Source: Segatella copri
Lineage (GTDB): Bacteria > Bacteroidota > Bacteroidia > Bacteroidales > Bacteroidaceae
DNA length: 64,000 bases
Direction: 5' to 3'
Assembly (NCBI RefSeq): GCF_019249795.2
Contig: NZ_CP156892.1
Span: forward strand, 1 to 64,000
The number at the start of each line of letters is the position of its first letter. Positions within the stretch are counted from its first letter, which is position 1. This document shows, piece by piece, positions 51,741-60,097 of this stretch. Under the pieces are notes generated by a model. It ran no database searches. It was not told the origin of the DNA and saw only the letters and a program-made list of their open reading frames with translations. Made by a program: the position numbers and the translations under genes.

Positions 51741-52085
51741 TTACTTCACCTTTGCAACGATAGCCTTGAAAGCCTCAGGGTTGTTTACAGCGAGGTCAGC
51801 GAGAACCTTACGGTTGATCTCGATACCAGCCTTGTGAAGAGCACCCATCAACTGGCTGTAGCTCATACCATCGAGGCGAGCAGCAGCGTTGATACGCTGG
51901 ATCCACAATGCGCGGAATGTGCGCTTCTTGTTACGACGATCGCGATAAGCGTAGGTAAGACCCTTCTCCCAAGTGTTCTTAGCTACTGTCCATACATTCT
52001 TGCGAGCTCCATAGTAACCCTTAGTGAGCTTCAAGATTCTTGTTCTTTTTGCTTTTGATGCAACGTGATTTACTGATCTTGGCAT
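51741..52085 (-). CDS. rplT: 50S ribosomal protein L20
   Basis: The 114-residue 23S-rRNA-binding protein has an Arg/Lys-rich N-terminus ([20 protein letters not shown]), [20 protein letters not shown] and [21 protein letters not shown]. It ends the operon infC-rpmI-rplT, 39 bp after rpmI. Confidence 0.98.
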   Translation of the reverse strand: MPRSVNHVASKAKRTRILKLTKGYYGARKNVWTVAKNTWEKGLTYAYRDRRNKKRTFRALWIQRINAAARLDGMSYSQLMGALHKAGIEINRKVLADLAVNNPEAFKAIVAKVK

Positions 52086-52124
52086 AATTTTTTTTCTTTA
52101 AAAGTTCGACTAAAAAGTTAATAA

Positions 52125-52322
52125 TTAACGGAGGCAGAGCAAGTCGCGAACCTGCTTCAAGTTTGAACGGTCTACGAGAGTCTCACCAAGGAGATTTCTC
52201 TTCTGCTTCTTTGTCTTCTTAGTCAAGATGTGACTGTGAAAAGCGTGATGACGCTTAATCTTACCTGTACCGGTGAAACGGAATCTCTTCTTTGCGCCGG
52301 AATTAGTCTTTACTTTTGGCAT
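52125..52322 (-). CDS. rpmI: 50S ribosomal protein L35
   Basis: A 65-residue basic protein: [20 protein letters not shown], then [21 protein letters not shown]. Family length is normal. It lies between infC and rplT. Confidence 0.98.
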   Translation of the reverse strand: MPKVKTNSGAKKRFRFTGTGKIKRHHAFHSHILTKKTKKQKRNLLGETLVDRSNLKQVRDLLCLR

Positions 52323-52400
52323 TTTTACTTTTAATTTTAAATTGTTATTTATTATAGCGATGGCAACGCATATACCAGGGCGTTACGCATCTTTTTTTTC

Positions 52401-53087
52401 TTAATCCTCTGTTCCTTCTGCAAGTTTCTTCAGAGCATCGCCGCCTTTAGCATTGGCGAGCAAGCCATTCTTCTCAGCATTAGCAGCGCGCTCAGCATCT
52501 GCAGCAGCCTTAGCTTCAGCCTCTCGCTTCTCACGGTCCATCTTCTGCTGGCTCTTCTTTGCAGTACCAGCCTTCTTAGGACTCATGTAGAGGAACATCT
52601 TCTTACCTTCAAGCTTTGGCATCTGCTCCACCTTTCCGTACTCTTCCAAATCATTGGCGAAACGGAGAAGAAGAACCTCACCCTGCTCCTTGAAGAGAAT
52701 AGAGCGACCACGGAAGAAAACGTATGCACGAACCTTGTTACCCTCGTTGAGGAACTCCATAGCGTGCTTGAGCTTGAACTGATAGTCGTGCTCATCGGTC
52801 TGAGGTCCGAAACGGATTTCCTTGGTCTCCACCTTTACCTGCTTCTGCTTCATTTCCTTTGCATGCTTTTTCTGCTGGTAAAGGAATTTAGAATAGTCAA
52901 CTATACGGCAAACTGGTGGTTGCGCATTAGGAGATATCTCGACTAAGTCAAGCTCTTGCTGACGAGCCAACTCCAACGCCTTACGTGCTGGCATCACTTC
53001 TGCTCCACCATCACTCACTACTCTCACGTCGCGTGCACGAATCTGTTCGTTTACGCGGTACTGATTTTTCATTTTGTCATTTTTCAT
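52401..53087 (-). CDS. infC: Translation initiation factor IF-3
   Basis: The core spans residues about 6 to 180: [45 protein letters not shown] and the C-terminal domain with [36 protein letters not shown]. An extra Ala/Lys/Glu-rich tail of about 45 residues follows, as in other Bacteroidota. Start: ATG 53087 is used; ATG 53072 ([10 protein letters not shown]) matches the family N-terminus better and is equally possible. Confidence 0.96.
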   Translation of the reverse strand: MKNDKMKNQYRVNEQIRARDVRVVSDGGAEVMPARKALELARQQELDLVEISPNAQPPVCRIVDYSKFLYQQKKHAKEMKQKQVKVETKEIRFGPQTDEHDYQFKLKHAMEFLNEGNKVRAYVFFRGRSILFKEQGEVLLLRFANDLEEYGKVEQMPKLEGKKMFLYMSPKKAGTAKKSQQKMDREKREAEAKAAADAERAANAEKNGLLANAKGGDALKKLAEGTED

Positions 53088-53132
53088 TAACTATTCGATA
53101 TATTCTTTTTTGTCTTTTTGATTAAACGGCTG

Positions 53133-53140
53133 CAAAGTTA
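53133..53140 (-). promoter_or_regulatory. -7 promoter box of infC
   Basis: CAAAGTTA on the + strand reads TAACTTTG on the transcribed strand; start near 53126. Confidence 0.65.
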
Positions 53141-53232
53141 CGATTATTTTGTGAAACCACCAAATTTTCAGTGGGTTATTTTCATTTTTGCCCGCAGATT
53201 CTTTGTTTTTCTAATGGATTTAATGTTTTACC

Positions 53233-53377
53233 CCCACAGATTGATATATTTAATCCCGCAAATTGATATATTTAATCCCGCAAATTGATATATTTTAGTC
53301 CCACAGATTTCACAGATTAACACAGATCTTTATGATAAAGAAACTAAATCTGTAAAAATCTGTGAAATCTGTGGGAC
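53233..53377. repeat. 22-bp tandem repeats and 21-bp inverted repeat of the CTGTGAAATCTGTGGG family
   Basis: Three tandem units of about 22 bp (CCCRCARATTGATATATTTAAT) at 53233-53299 run into an inverted repeat. GTCCCACAGATTTCACAGAT and one more base (53298-53318) are mirrored exactly at 53357-53377, enclosing a 38-base centre. The same words recur at 21571, 22551 and 53846-54025. Confidence 0.85.
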
Positions 53378-53416
53378 TTAAGAAAACAATAAATCAGTGG
53401 GGACTAAGAAAAGCTT

Positions 53417-53806
53417 TCAATCCATGGGAGTATATCCATTGACTTTACGGAAGATTGATTTTCGTATATCTGTGGTGGAAAAATTGACCAATATTCCAAG
53501 ATGCTTCTTCGCCACACGCAAATACGTAAGCAATTGCTTATGAAAGACATCTTTCATTTCTGTCACAGACTTCAGTTCGACTATGACTTTATCTTCTACA
53601 AGAATATCCAGACGGAAATCTACAGGCAAAACCTTACCATCATACATGACATCCAACTTTACCTGATTCTCTACCCTAAGTCCATCTTTGCGCAACTGAT
53701 AGCACAGAGCTGCTTCATAAACCGACTCAAGTAAACCTGGTCCCAATTCATTATAAACCTTATAAATAGCTCCAATGATCTTATAAGATATCTCATTTTC
53801 TGTCAT
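53417..53806 (-). CDS. GxxExxY protein (PD-(D/E)XK nuclease-like)
   Basis: A 129-residue protein with the family signature GPGLLESVYEAAL (G-x-x-E-x-x-Y), and the nuclease-type core DFRLDILVEDKVIVELKSVTEM, where D and E-x-K could form a metal site. It ends with LGILVNFSTTDIRKSIFRKVNG. Function is not established. I used ATG 53806 (MTENEISYKI); an upstream in-frame ATG at 53812 adds two residues. The gene is bracketed on both sides by CTGTGAAATCTGTGGG repeats, a pattern I associate with this family in several phyla. Confidence 0.88.
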   Translation of the reverse strand: MTENEISYKIIGAIYKVYNELGPGLLESVYEAALCYQLRKDGLRVENQVKLDVMYDGKVLPVDFRLDILVEDKVIVELKSVTEMKDVFHKQLLTYLRVAKKHLGILVNFSTTDIRKSIFRKVNGYTPMD

Positions 53807-53845
53807 AACCAAACGATTTTAAAATCCTCCTTAACAAAAAAAAAC

Positions 53846-54025
53846 TCCCACAGACGTCACAGTTGTTACAGATATTCAACAGAACACACAAAAATCTGTG
53901 TAAATCTGTGAAATCTGTGGGACTAAACCCTCAACACAAAAAATCTGTGGGACAGAGCCCTCAACAGAAAAAATCTGTGTAAATCTGTGAAATCTGCGGG
54001 AGATTAGAAAATATCAATCTGCGGG
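53846..54025. repeat. Cluster of CTGTGAAATCTGTGGG repeats on the other side of the GxxExxY gene
   Basis: At least three directly repeated units (AATCTGTGTAAATCTGTGAA with TCTGTGGGAC or TCTGCGGGAG endings) separated by CCCTCAACA-AAAAA spacers, plus one inverted diverged copy (CTCCCACAGACGTCACAG) at about 53846. They end directly against the 3' end of thrS and could act as its terminator region. Confidence 0.8.
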
Positions 54026-54026
54026 A

Positions 54027-55979
54027 TTACTCCTCAGCTGCCTTCAGCTGCTCTGCAACCTCGGCATTGATGCGCTGAGCGAACTCTTCCATGCTCATGG
54101 TAGCCTGTTCGCCACCACCCTGCTTACGCATAGATACCAAGCCCTCGGCACTCTCCTTCTCACCAACGATGACCATGTAAGGAACACGCTTCAACTCGTT
54201 GTCGCGAATCTTGCGGCCAATCTTCTCATTACGGTCATCAACCAAAGCACGTACACCCTGCTTGTCAAGATACTGACGTACCTTCTGAGCATAATCGTTA
54301 AACTTCTCAGAGATAGGAAGAATTGCAACCTGGTCTGGAGTCAACCACAATGGGAAGTGACCGGCGGTATGCTCGATGAGAACGGCTGTGAATCGCTCCA
54401 GTGAACCGAATGGTGCACGGTGAATCATCACAGGAGTCTTCTTTGAGTTATCCTCGGCTGTATACTCCAACTTGAAACGCTCTGGCAAGTTGTAGTCCAC
54501 CTGGATGGTACCCAACTGCCAACGACGACCGATGGCATCCTTTACCATGAAGTCGAGCTTAGGACCATAGAAGGCAGCCTCGCCAACCTCCTCGCGTGTC
54601 TCAAGGCCCTTCTCCTTGCAAGCCTCGCGGATAGCGTTCTCGCTCTCTTCCCAAATCTCATCAGAACCGATATACTTCTCTGTATCCTTAGGATCGCGGA
54701 GAGAAATCTGTGCCTCGTAGTTCTCAAAACCGAAGATCTTGAATACTTTCAGGATTACGTCGATTACATTCTCGAACTCAGCCTTTACCTGCTCTGGACG
54801 AACGAAAATGTGGGCATCATCCTGTGTAAATGTACGAACACGAGTCAAACCGTGGAGCTCACCGCTCTTCTCATAGCGGAATACGGTACCGAACTCAGCA
54901 ATACGCAAAGGAAGATCCTTGTAAGAACGAGGCTTGCGAGCGTAGACCTCGCAGTGGTGAGGACAGTTCATTGGCTTGAGCATATACTCCTCATCCTCCT
55001 CAGGAGTCTGGATAGGCTGGAATGCATCCTTGCCATAGTGAGCATAGTGACCAGATGTTACATAGAGACTCTTGCCACCGATACCTGGGCAGATAACCTC
55101 CTGATAGTTGTAAGGCTTCAGGAGAGAACGAAGCAACTCCTGCAGACGCAGGCGGAGCTGTGTACCCTTTGGCAACCAGATAGGGAGACCCTTACCTACA
55201 CGCTCTGAGAACATGAAGAGTTCCATCTCCTTACCGATCTTACGGTGGTCACGCTTCTTAGCCTCTTCGAGAATTACCAAGTACTCATCGAGCATCTTCT
55301 TCTTAGGGAAGCTGATACCGTAGATACGGGTCATCTGCTCGCGCTTGGCATCACCGCGCCAGAATGCACCAGCCACACTTGTAATCTTCACAGCCTTGAT
55401 AAGGCCAGTGTTCATCAAGTGAGGACCACGACAGAGGTCGGTGAAATTGCCCTGGGTATATGTGGTGATGGTACCATCCTCCAAGTCCTGCTCAATATGC
55501 TCGCACTTGTAAGTCTGACCGTCAGCCTTGAACTCAGCGAGAGCATCAGCCTTAGCCACCTCCTTGCGAACCACAGGTTCGTTCTTTTTGGCAAGTTCCA
55601 TCATCTTAGCCTCAATCTTGGCGAAATCATTCTCTGAGATCACCTGACCCTCGGCTGGCATCACGTCGTAGAAGAAACCACTCTCTACGGCTGGACCGAA
55701 ACCGAACTGGATGCCTGGGTAAAGCTCCTGAAGAGCCTCAGCCAACAAGTGGGCAGATGTATGCCAGAATGTGTGCTTACCCTGCTCATCCTCAAACTTG
55801 TAGAGTTCTACATTTGCATCCTCATCGATAGGACGGTTCAACTCTACTGTCTCACCATTAACACCGCAAGATACAACGTTGCGAGCGAGAGCCGGTGAGA
55901 TGCTCTCGGCGATTTGTAAGCCAGTTACGCCCTGTTCATACTCACGAACAGATCCGTCTGGGAATGTGATTTTTACCAT
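54027..55979 (-). CDS. thrS: Threonine-tRNA ligase
   Basis: The 650-residue class II synthetase shows a TGS domain ([26 protein letters not shown]), an editing domain with [11 protein letters not shown] and [11 protein letters not shown], class II motif 2 ([26 protein letters not shown]), motif 3 ([20 protein letters not shown]) and an anticodon-binding C-terminus ([17 protein letters not shown]). A -7 box at 56010-56017 precedes it. Confidence 0.98.
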   Translation of the reverse strand: MVKITFPDGSVREYEQGVTGLQIAESISPALARNVVSCGVNGETVELNRPIDEDANVELYKFEDEQGKHTFWHTSAHLLAEALQELYPGIQFGFGPAVESGFFYDVMPAEGQVISENDFAKIEAKMMELAKKNEPVVRKEVAKADALAEFKADGQTYKCEHIEQDLEDGTITTYTQGNFTDLCRGPHLMNTGLIKAVKITSVAGAFWRGDAKREQMTRIYGISFPKKKMLDEYLVILEEAKKRDHRKIGKEMELFMFSERVGKGLPIWLPKGTQLRLRLQELLRSLLKPYNYQEVICPGIGGKSLYVTSGHYAHYGKDAFQPIQTPEEDEEYMLKPMNCPHHCEVYARKPRSYKDLPLRIAEFGTVFRYEKSGELHGLTRVRTFTQDDAHIFVRPEQVKAEFENVIDVILKVFKIFGFENYEAQISLRDPKDTEKYIGSDEIWEESENAIREACKEKGLETREEVGEAAFYGPKLDFMVKDAIGRRWQLGTIQVDYNLPERFKLEYTAEDNSKKTPVMIHRAPFGSLERFTAVLIEHTAGHFPLWLTPDQVAILPISEKFNDYAQKVRQYLDKQGVRALVDDRNEKIGRKIRDNELKRVPYMVIVGEKESAEGLVSMRKQGGGEQATMSMEEFAQRINAEVAEQLKAAEE

Positions 55980-56009
55980 AACAACTTAGTATTTTTATTA
56001 AATCGTCTG

Positions 56010-56017
56010 CAAAAGTA
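56010..56017 (-). promoter_or_regulatory. -7 promoter box of thrS
   Basis: CAAAAGTA on the + strand reads TACTTTTG on the transcribed strand; start near 56003, giving a leader of only about 24 nt, too short for a T-box. Confidence 0.6.
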
Positions 56018-56218
56018 CGATTTCTTTTTGTAACAAGCGAATAAAAATGCATTTATTTTGCTAAACTTTGCTAACACCTCTTTATATTAAGGGCTTTTAA
56101 GACCGAAAATGCTGAGATATTGAAGTTTTCATCTGCTTTTCTACCAATATTTCGTAACACTTTGTAAAATTCAGATACATTTTTAGCCAATAAGTTTTGG
56201 AGAAACAAATATTTTCAT

Positions 56219-56226
56219 TATCTTTG
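56219..56226 (+). promoter_or_regulatory. -7 promoter box of ansA
   Basis: TATCTTTG followed by CATCC; start near 56233 with a 32-nt leader. Confidence 0.65.
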
Positions 56227-56264
56227 CATCCGATAACGTGACAAAATGTAAAGAAACATAGAAA

Positions 56265-57296
56265 ATGGCAAAACCAAAGATTCTCATCATCTATACCGGT
56301 GGTACCATCGGTATGGGAAAGGACCCGATGACAGGTGTACTGGAACCTCTTGATTTCAATCACCTCGTTTCTTCCATGCCCGAATTCAAGCTCATTCAGG
56401 CAGAAATCGATGTGCGAAAATTCGACCCACCTATCGATTCCAGCGACATGGATCCAATGCGCTGGGCAGAAATCGTAAGCATGATATCCAACAACTACAA
56501 CAACTATGACGGATTCGTAATCCTTCATGGCACTGATACTATGGCTTACACTTCGTCTGCCCTATCTTTCATGCTTGAGAATCTGACCAAGCCTGTAATA
56601 TTGACAGGTAGCCAGCTGCCTATCGGTGAATTGCGAACCGACGGCAAGGAGAATCTGATGACAGCCATAGAGATTGCTTCTGCCAAGAATGCTGAAGGAC
56701 GCCCTATGGTGCCCGAGGTATGCATCTTTTTCAACGGCAAGCTGATTCGCGGTAACCGTGCCATCAAGATCAATGCCGAGGGATTTCATGCTTTCGAATC
56801 ATTCAACTACCCTCACCTCTGCGATGTAGGAATCAATTTCCAATATCACGACCATCACATTCTTACGCCGGATTACAGAAAGCCAATGGTTCCACACCTG
56901 AAGCTCGATCCGAACGTCATCGTGTTCAGTCTCTTCCCGGGTATCCAGGATAACATTGTGCGCCACGTGATGGAATCACCAGACCTCCGCGGCATCGTGA
57001 TGCGTACTTTCGGTTCAGGCAATGCTCCTCACACGCCATGGATCATGCGTCTTCTGGATCAGGCTGCCCATCGCGGAGTAAACATCGTGAATATCAGCCA
57101 ATGTCTTACGGGCAGTGTAGAGATGGAACGCTACGGAGCCGGCTTCCAGTTGAAAGCAGCTCATGTGATAAGCGGATACGATTCTACGGTAGAGGCTATG
57201 GTCACCAAGATGATGTATCTGCAGGGAAGATATGCAGATAACAAAAAGGTAAGAGAAAAACTGACCGAATCCCTGGCGGGCGAAATCTCTATATAG
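56265..57296 (+). CDS. ansA: Type I (cytoplasmic) L-asparaginase
   Basis: The 343-residue enzyme hydrolyses asparagine to aspartate and ammonia. Motifs: ILIIYTGGTIGMG with the nucleophile Thr, DGFVILHGTDTMAYTSSALSFML with the second catalytic Thr-Asp, and the C-terminal GSGNAPHTPWI. It has no signal peptide, which fits the type I form rather than the periplasmic type II. It is transcribed alone from its own promoter. Confidence 0.96.
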   Translation: MAKPKILIIYTGGTIGMGKDPMTGVLEPLDFNHLVSSMPEFKLIQAEIDVRKFDPPIDSSDMDPMRWAEIVSMISNNYNNYDGFVILHGTDTMAYTSSALSFMLENLTKPVILTGSQLPIGELRTDGKENLMTAIEIASAKNAEGRPMVPEVCIFFNGKLIRGNRAIKINAEGFHAFESFNYPHLCDVGINFQYHDHHILTPDYRKPMVPHLKLDPNVIVFSLFPGIQDNIVRHVMESPDLRGIVMRTFGSGNAPHTPWIMRLLDQAAHRGVNIVNISQCLTGSVEMERYGAGFQLKAAHVISGYDSTVEAMVTKMMYLQGRYADNKKVREKLTESLAGEISI

Positions 57297-57325
57297 TATA
57301 AGGTGAAATCTTCATCCATATAATG

Positions 57326-57391
57326 AAGTAAATGACAGTCTCCCGATAGTGTATACGATTAAACTACAGATTGGCAAACTGTCATTTACTT
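57326..57391. other. 14-bp inverted repeat after ansA
   Basis: AAGTAAATGACAGT (57326-57339) is mirrored exactly by ACTGTCATTTACTT (57378-57391) with 38 bases between. It lies 30 bp after the ansA stop. A weak terminator or processing site is possible; there is no T-run. Confidence 0.5.
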
Positions 57392-57535
57392 GCTCATTAT
57401 GAGTCATTTAGCGAAACAAAGAAAATTACCCTACAAAACCGAATAGTATTACAGGAAATATGCAGAAAACATTTAACGAAGGTTAAATATTGACAGTTTT
57501 TTTGCCAAAAAACTTTTTGCATATCATTTTTTGTG

Positions 57536-57543
57536 TAACTTTG
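57536..57543 (+). promoter_or_regulatory. -7 promoter box of the small peptide gene
   Basis: TAACTTTG followed by CAGC, with a TTTTTG element about 17 bp upstream; start near 57550 and an AT-rich leader of about 80 nt. Confidence 0.65.
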
Positions 57544-57629
57544 CAGCGTAGAAAAAAAGTAAAAGATCAGTATCCTTATTAGATACCAATCCGTAATATA
57601 AATTAATAAATCAACAAAACCAACAAATT

Positions 57630-57746
57630 ATGAACATTAACAAGGTAAAGGAGTATGGTGAGTTCGTAGAAATTGCGGCTCCTGTAGAAAGAGCAACAGC
57701 TGAAGAGTATCCAACAGTATTAGGCGGAGAAATTTGGTACAACTAA
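57630..57746 (+). CDS. Small peptide gene (38 residues), unknown function
   Basis: ATG 57630 opens a 38-residue frame that begins MNINKVKEYGEFVEIAAPVE and ends PTVLGGEIWYN. It is acidic, has no membrane helix, no signal and no Cys. A good promoter lies 87 bp upstream and a structured region follows at 57754-57801 with a terminator at 57878-57919, so it looks like a complete transcription unit. The Gly-Gly before a short aromatic tail recalls peptide precursors, but no modifying or export gene is adjacent. I know no family for it. Confidence 0.6.
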   Translation: MNINKVKEYGEFVEIAAPVERATAEEYPTVLGGEIWYN

Positions 57747-57753
57747 GAACTTC

Positions 57754-57801
57754 CTGCTAAGGATTCCTATCCTTTGTAACCGATAGTTTTTCCTTTAGCA
57801 G
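57754..57801 (+). other. Hairpin after the small peptide gene
   Basis: CTGCTAAGGA pairs with TCCTTTAGCAG (one bulge) and CTATC with GATAG inside. It begins 8 bp after the stop codon and has no immediate T-run; a stability or attenuation element is likely. Confidence 0.55.
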
Positions 57802-57877
57802 ACTTGAAACAAGAGGCTATTTTTATTTGATTCAGAACATCTTATAATTTTTAGCAGACACATTATTAGCTCAATGA

Positions 57878-57925
57878 TAAAGGCTCAATCCTCGAATAAA
57901 ATCGGGAGCTGAGCCTTTATTGTGT
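57878..57925. terminator. Terminator between the small peptide gene and the DUF4301 gene
   Basis: TAAAGGCTCA (57878-57887) pairs with TGAGCCTTTA (57910-57919); additional partial pairing lies inside. It can serve both converging transcripts. Confidence 0.7.
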
Positions 57926-57960
57926 TTATATCTTACCATCGAGATATACGGAATCGGATA

Positions 57961-59544
57961 TTAGTGCTTACCACAGCAGCCGCCCTCTCCGTGTTCGTGA
58001 TGATGCTCGTGCTTGATACCACCCTCTACAGCCTGATGCTGGTCGCGGAGCAGATCGTTCACGGTCTTCACTGGGTTGAATGTACCGAGAGGAACCTCTA
58101 CAAATACTGTATTCCAGTCACTCATCGCACCATTCCAGAGACCTGGCAACTCGAGTGCCTTCAAATCCTTACCATTCTTACTCTTGCTGGAGATGAAACC
58201 GGTAGATGGATCAACGAACTTAGGAAGATCGAAGGCATTGCCCTGGTAATCCTTGGTCGCGCAGACGAGATCTACCGGGTTGAAGTGAGTACCCTCGGTG
58301 AACATCTTCATATACTCCTCGTTATTCTTGTCAATCTGAGAGCTCTCCAAAATCTGAAGGCTTACCGTGCCATCCTGATTATAGGTAAGGAATGGACCAC
58401 CACCAGGCTCGCCCACGTTCTTAACGACACCGCAGACACGCATAGGACGGTTCAACTTCTTACGCAGATAGATAACCAGTTCGGCATCCTCCAGCTCCTT
58501 GATATCAGCCTTACGACAGCAGAGGTCGCGCTGAACGAAGCGGATAATCTCCTCCAGCTTCTCATGGTTGTACTGACCAGAATCCAAAACCTTCAGATAA
58601 TCGAAAGCCTGCTTCTGCAAAGTAACCAATACACCTGCAATCACCTGCTTCCAGGTAACAGTCTCAGCCTTCAGGCGATCAGGAACCACATTGTCAATAT
58701 TCTTGATGAATACCACATCAGCATCAATCTCGTTGAGGTTCTCGATGAGTGCACCATGACCGCCCGGACGGAACAGCAAAGAGCCATCCTCATTGCGGAA
58801 AGGAGTATTGTCTGGATTGGCAGCGATGGTATCGGTGCTAGGCTTCTGCTCTGAGAATGAGATGTTGTACTTGATGCCGTAGTGCTGTGCATACTTATCT
58901 GCCTTCTCGGCTACCATCTGCTTGAAGAGTTCCAGGTGGTCGTGAGAAACGGTGAAATGAACGTTTGCCTCGCCGTTGCTGCTAGCATAGAGCGCAGCCT
59001 CAACCAGGTGCTCCTCCATTGGGGTGCGAACCTCGTCCTCATACTCGTGGAACTGGAGCAATCCCTTAGGCAACTGTCCGTAGTTCAATCCCTCTGGCTT
59101 GAGGAGATTAGCCACAACAGCCTTGTAATCACCCTTCTTGATAAGGCACATAATGCCCTTCTCGTTGTTTACATGGCACTTATCGCAGAGTGCCTTGCGG
59201 AAAGCAAACTTCTTAATATTCTCGAAGAATTGTTTTTCGAAGTCAGTAGTAGGAACATCGTATGGAGCATCGAGGAATGCAAACATGTTCTTGAACATGC
59301 GGCTTGCCGCACCTGAAGCAGGTACGAACTTCACAATCTTGTGCCCCTCAGCCTTGTAGTCGTTCCACGCCTTCTCGTAGTCCTCTACTTCCTGAGCTGT
59401 AGGAGCCATGATACCCTTACCGATGGCAGCCGCACCCTCGAGTTTGAGGAATGGGAAACCATTCTTGATTTGTTCCAACTGGTGTTCAATCTGCTGCTCG
59501 GAGATACCGCGCGCAGAGATTTGGTTTAGATCTTGCTGATTCAT
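57961..59544 (-). CDS. DUF4301 protein with metal-binding-like C-terminal tail
   Basis: The 527-residue cytoplasmic protein fits DUF4301, a large Bacteroidota family of unknown function. Seen: KIVKFVPASGAASRMFKNMFAFL near residue 75, NDTPFRNEDGSLLFRPGGHGALIENLNEIDADVVFIKNIDNVVPD near 240 to 285, and CGVVKNVGEPGGGPF. The GASR and RPGGHGALIENLN parts recall nucleotidyltransferase folds. It ends in EHHHEHGEGGCCGKH, a tail that could bind nickel, zinc or copper. Divergent promoter boxes at 59583-59590 and 59633-59640 serve it and the next genes. Confidence 0.88.
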   Translation of the reverse strand: MNQQDLNQISARGISEQQIEHQLEQIKNGFPFLKLEGAAAIGKGIMAPTAQEVEDYEKAWNDYKAEGHKIVKFVPASGAASRMFKNMFAFLDAPYDVPTTDFEKQFFENIKKFAFRKALCDKCHVNNEKGIMCLIKKGDYKAVVANLLKPEGLNYGQLPKGLLQFHEYEDEVRTPMEEHLVEAALYASSNGEANVHFTVSHDHLELFKQMVAEKADKYAQHYGIKYNISFSEQKPSTDTIAANPDNTPFRNEDGSLLFRPGGHGALIENLNEIDADVVFIKNIDNVVPDRLKAETVTWKQVIAGVLVTLQKQAFDYLKVLDSGQYNHEKLEEIIRFVQRDLCCRKADIKELEDAELVIYLRKKLNRPMRVCGVVKNVGEPGGGPFLTYNQDGTVSLQILESSQIDKNNEEYMKMFTEGTHFNPVDLVCATKDYQGNAFDLPKFVDPSTGFISSKSKNGKDLKALELPGLWNGAMSDWNTVFVEVPLGTFNPVKTVNDLLRDQHQAVEGGIKHEHHHEHGEGGCCGKH

Positions 59545-59582
59545 AATACCATATTTATGTTAAATTTACACTATATGTGCTA

Positions 59583-59590
59583 CAAAGATA
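59583..59590 (-). promoter_or_regulatory. -7 promoter box of the DUF4301 gene
   Basis: CAAAGATA on the + strand reads TATCTTTG on the transcribed strand; start near 59576 and a leader of about 32 nt. Confidence 0.6.
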
Positions 59591-59632
59591 ATAGTTTTTT
59601 CTGATAATCAGAAATATTTCCGCTTTTTTTTG

Positions 59633-59640
59633 TACCTTTG
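59633..59640 (+). promoter_or_regulatory. -7 promoter box of the small-membrane-protein/relA unit
   Basis: TACCTTTG followed by CATTG; start near 59647. The leader contains a GGCGTT-TTTT-AACGCC hairpin at 59662-59677. Confidence 0.65.
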
Positions 59641-59719
59641 CATTGAAAATTTAACGAAGTAGGCGTTTTTTAACGCCGAATCGCCATTGTTTGTCAAATT
59701 TAAAATAGAATATTGCAAC

Positions 59720-59947
59720 ATGGTTAGTAAATTATCAAAAGAGCACGACAGAAGGTCGGGGCTATCACATTACCTCTATGGGGTATCTACATTATTTTTA
59801 AGTGGTGTAGGAATTGGCGGTTTATCGCCATTAGTAACAAACCAAGAATTGAACATATACAATTTACTTTGTTTGTTCATTGGAACGCTATCTGCAATTA
59901 TCATTGCATATTGCGCTAATAGAATTATGAAGTATAACGATAAATAA
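59720..59947 (+). CDS. Small membrane protein, 75 residues
   Basis: The product (MVSKLSKEHDRRSGLSHYLYGV...) has two hydrophobic helices (YLYGVSTLFLSGVGIGGLSPL and LLCLFIGTLSAIIIAYCA) and a basic start. I chose ATG 59720; an upstream TTG at 59687 would add a short non-conserved piece. No family recognised. A second, even smaller membrane peptide follows 7 bp later, then a RelA/SpoT-family gene. Confidence 0.6.
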   Translation: MVSKLSKEHDRRSGLSHYLYGVSTLFLSGVGIGGLSPLVTNQELNIYNLLCLFIGTLSAIIIAYCANRIMKYNDK

Positions 59948-59954
59948 TATTATT

Positions 59955-60059
59955 ATGGATGGATTAATGTTTATTTTTTCGCTGGGGCTAATTATTAGCA
60001 GCAGCTTTGCCATCTGGCTCAACACCAAATCTGGTCAGAAATGGATAGATGAGCTATAA
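59955..60059 (+). CDS. Tiny membrane peptide, 34 residues
   Basis: ATG 59955 opens MDGLMFIFSLGLIISSSFAI followed by WLNTKSGQKWIDEL and a stop. It has one membrane-length helix and a short polar tail. It lies 7 bp after the preceding small gene and 38 bp before the RelA/SpoT gene, on the same strand. Family unknown. Confidence 0.5.
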   Translation: MDGLMFIFSLGLIISSSFAIWLNTKSGQKWIDEL

Positions 60060-60097
60060 TGACTCAATAAATATATCATCAGCAGGAGGGAACGACA

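Noticed and set aside
53233..53299. Possible CRISPR array (22-bp repeats)
   Set aside because: The units follow each other without spacers and no cas gene is present; they are simple tandem repeats.
55980..56009. Possible T-box leader before thrS
   Set aside because: The leader is only about 24 nt, too short for a T-box.
57922..58854. 310-codon open frame opposite the DUF4301 gene
   Set aside because: Antisense shadow; the real gene has the family motifs and promoter.
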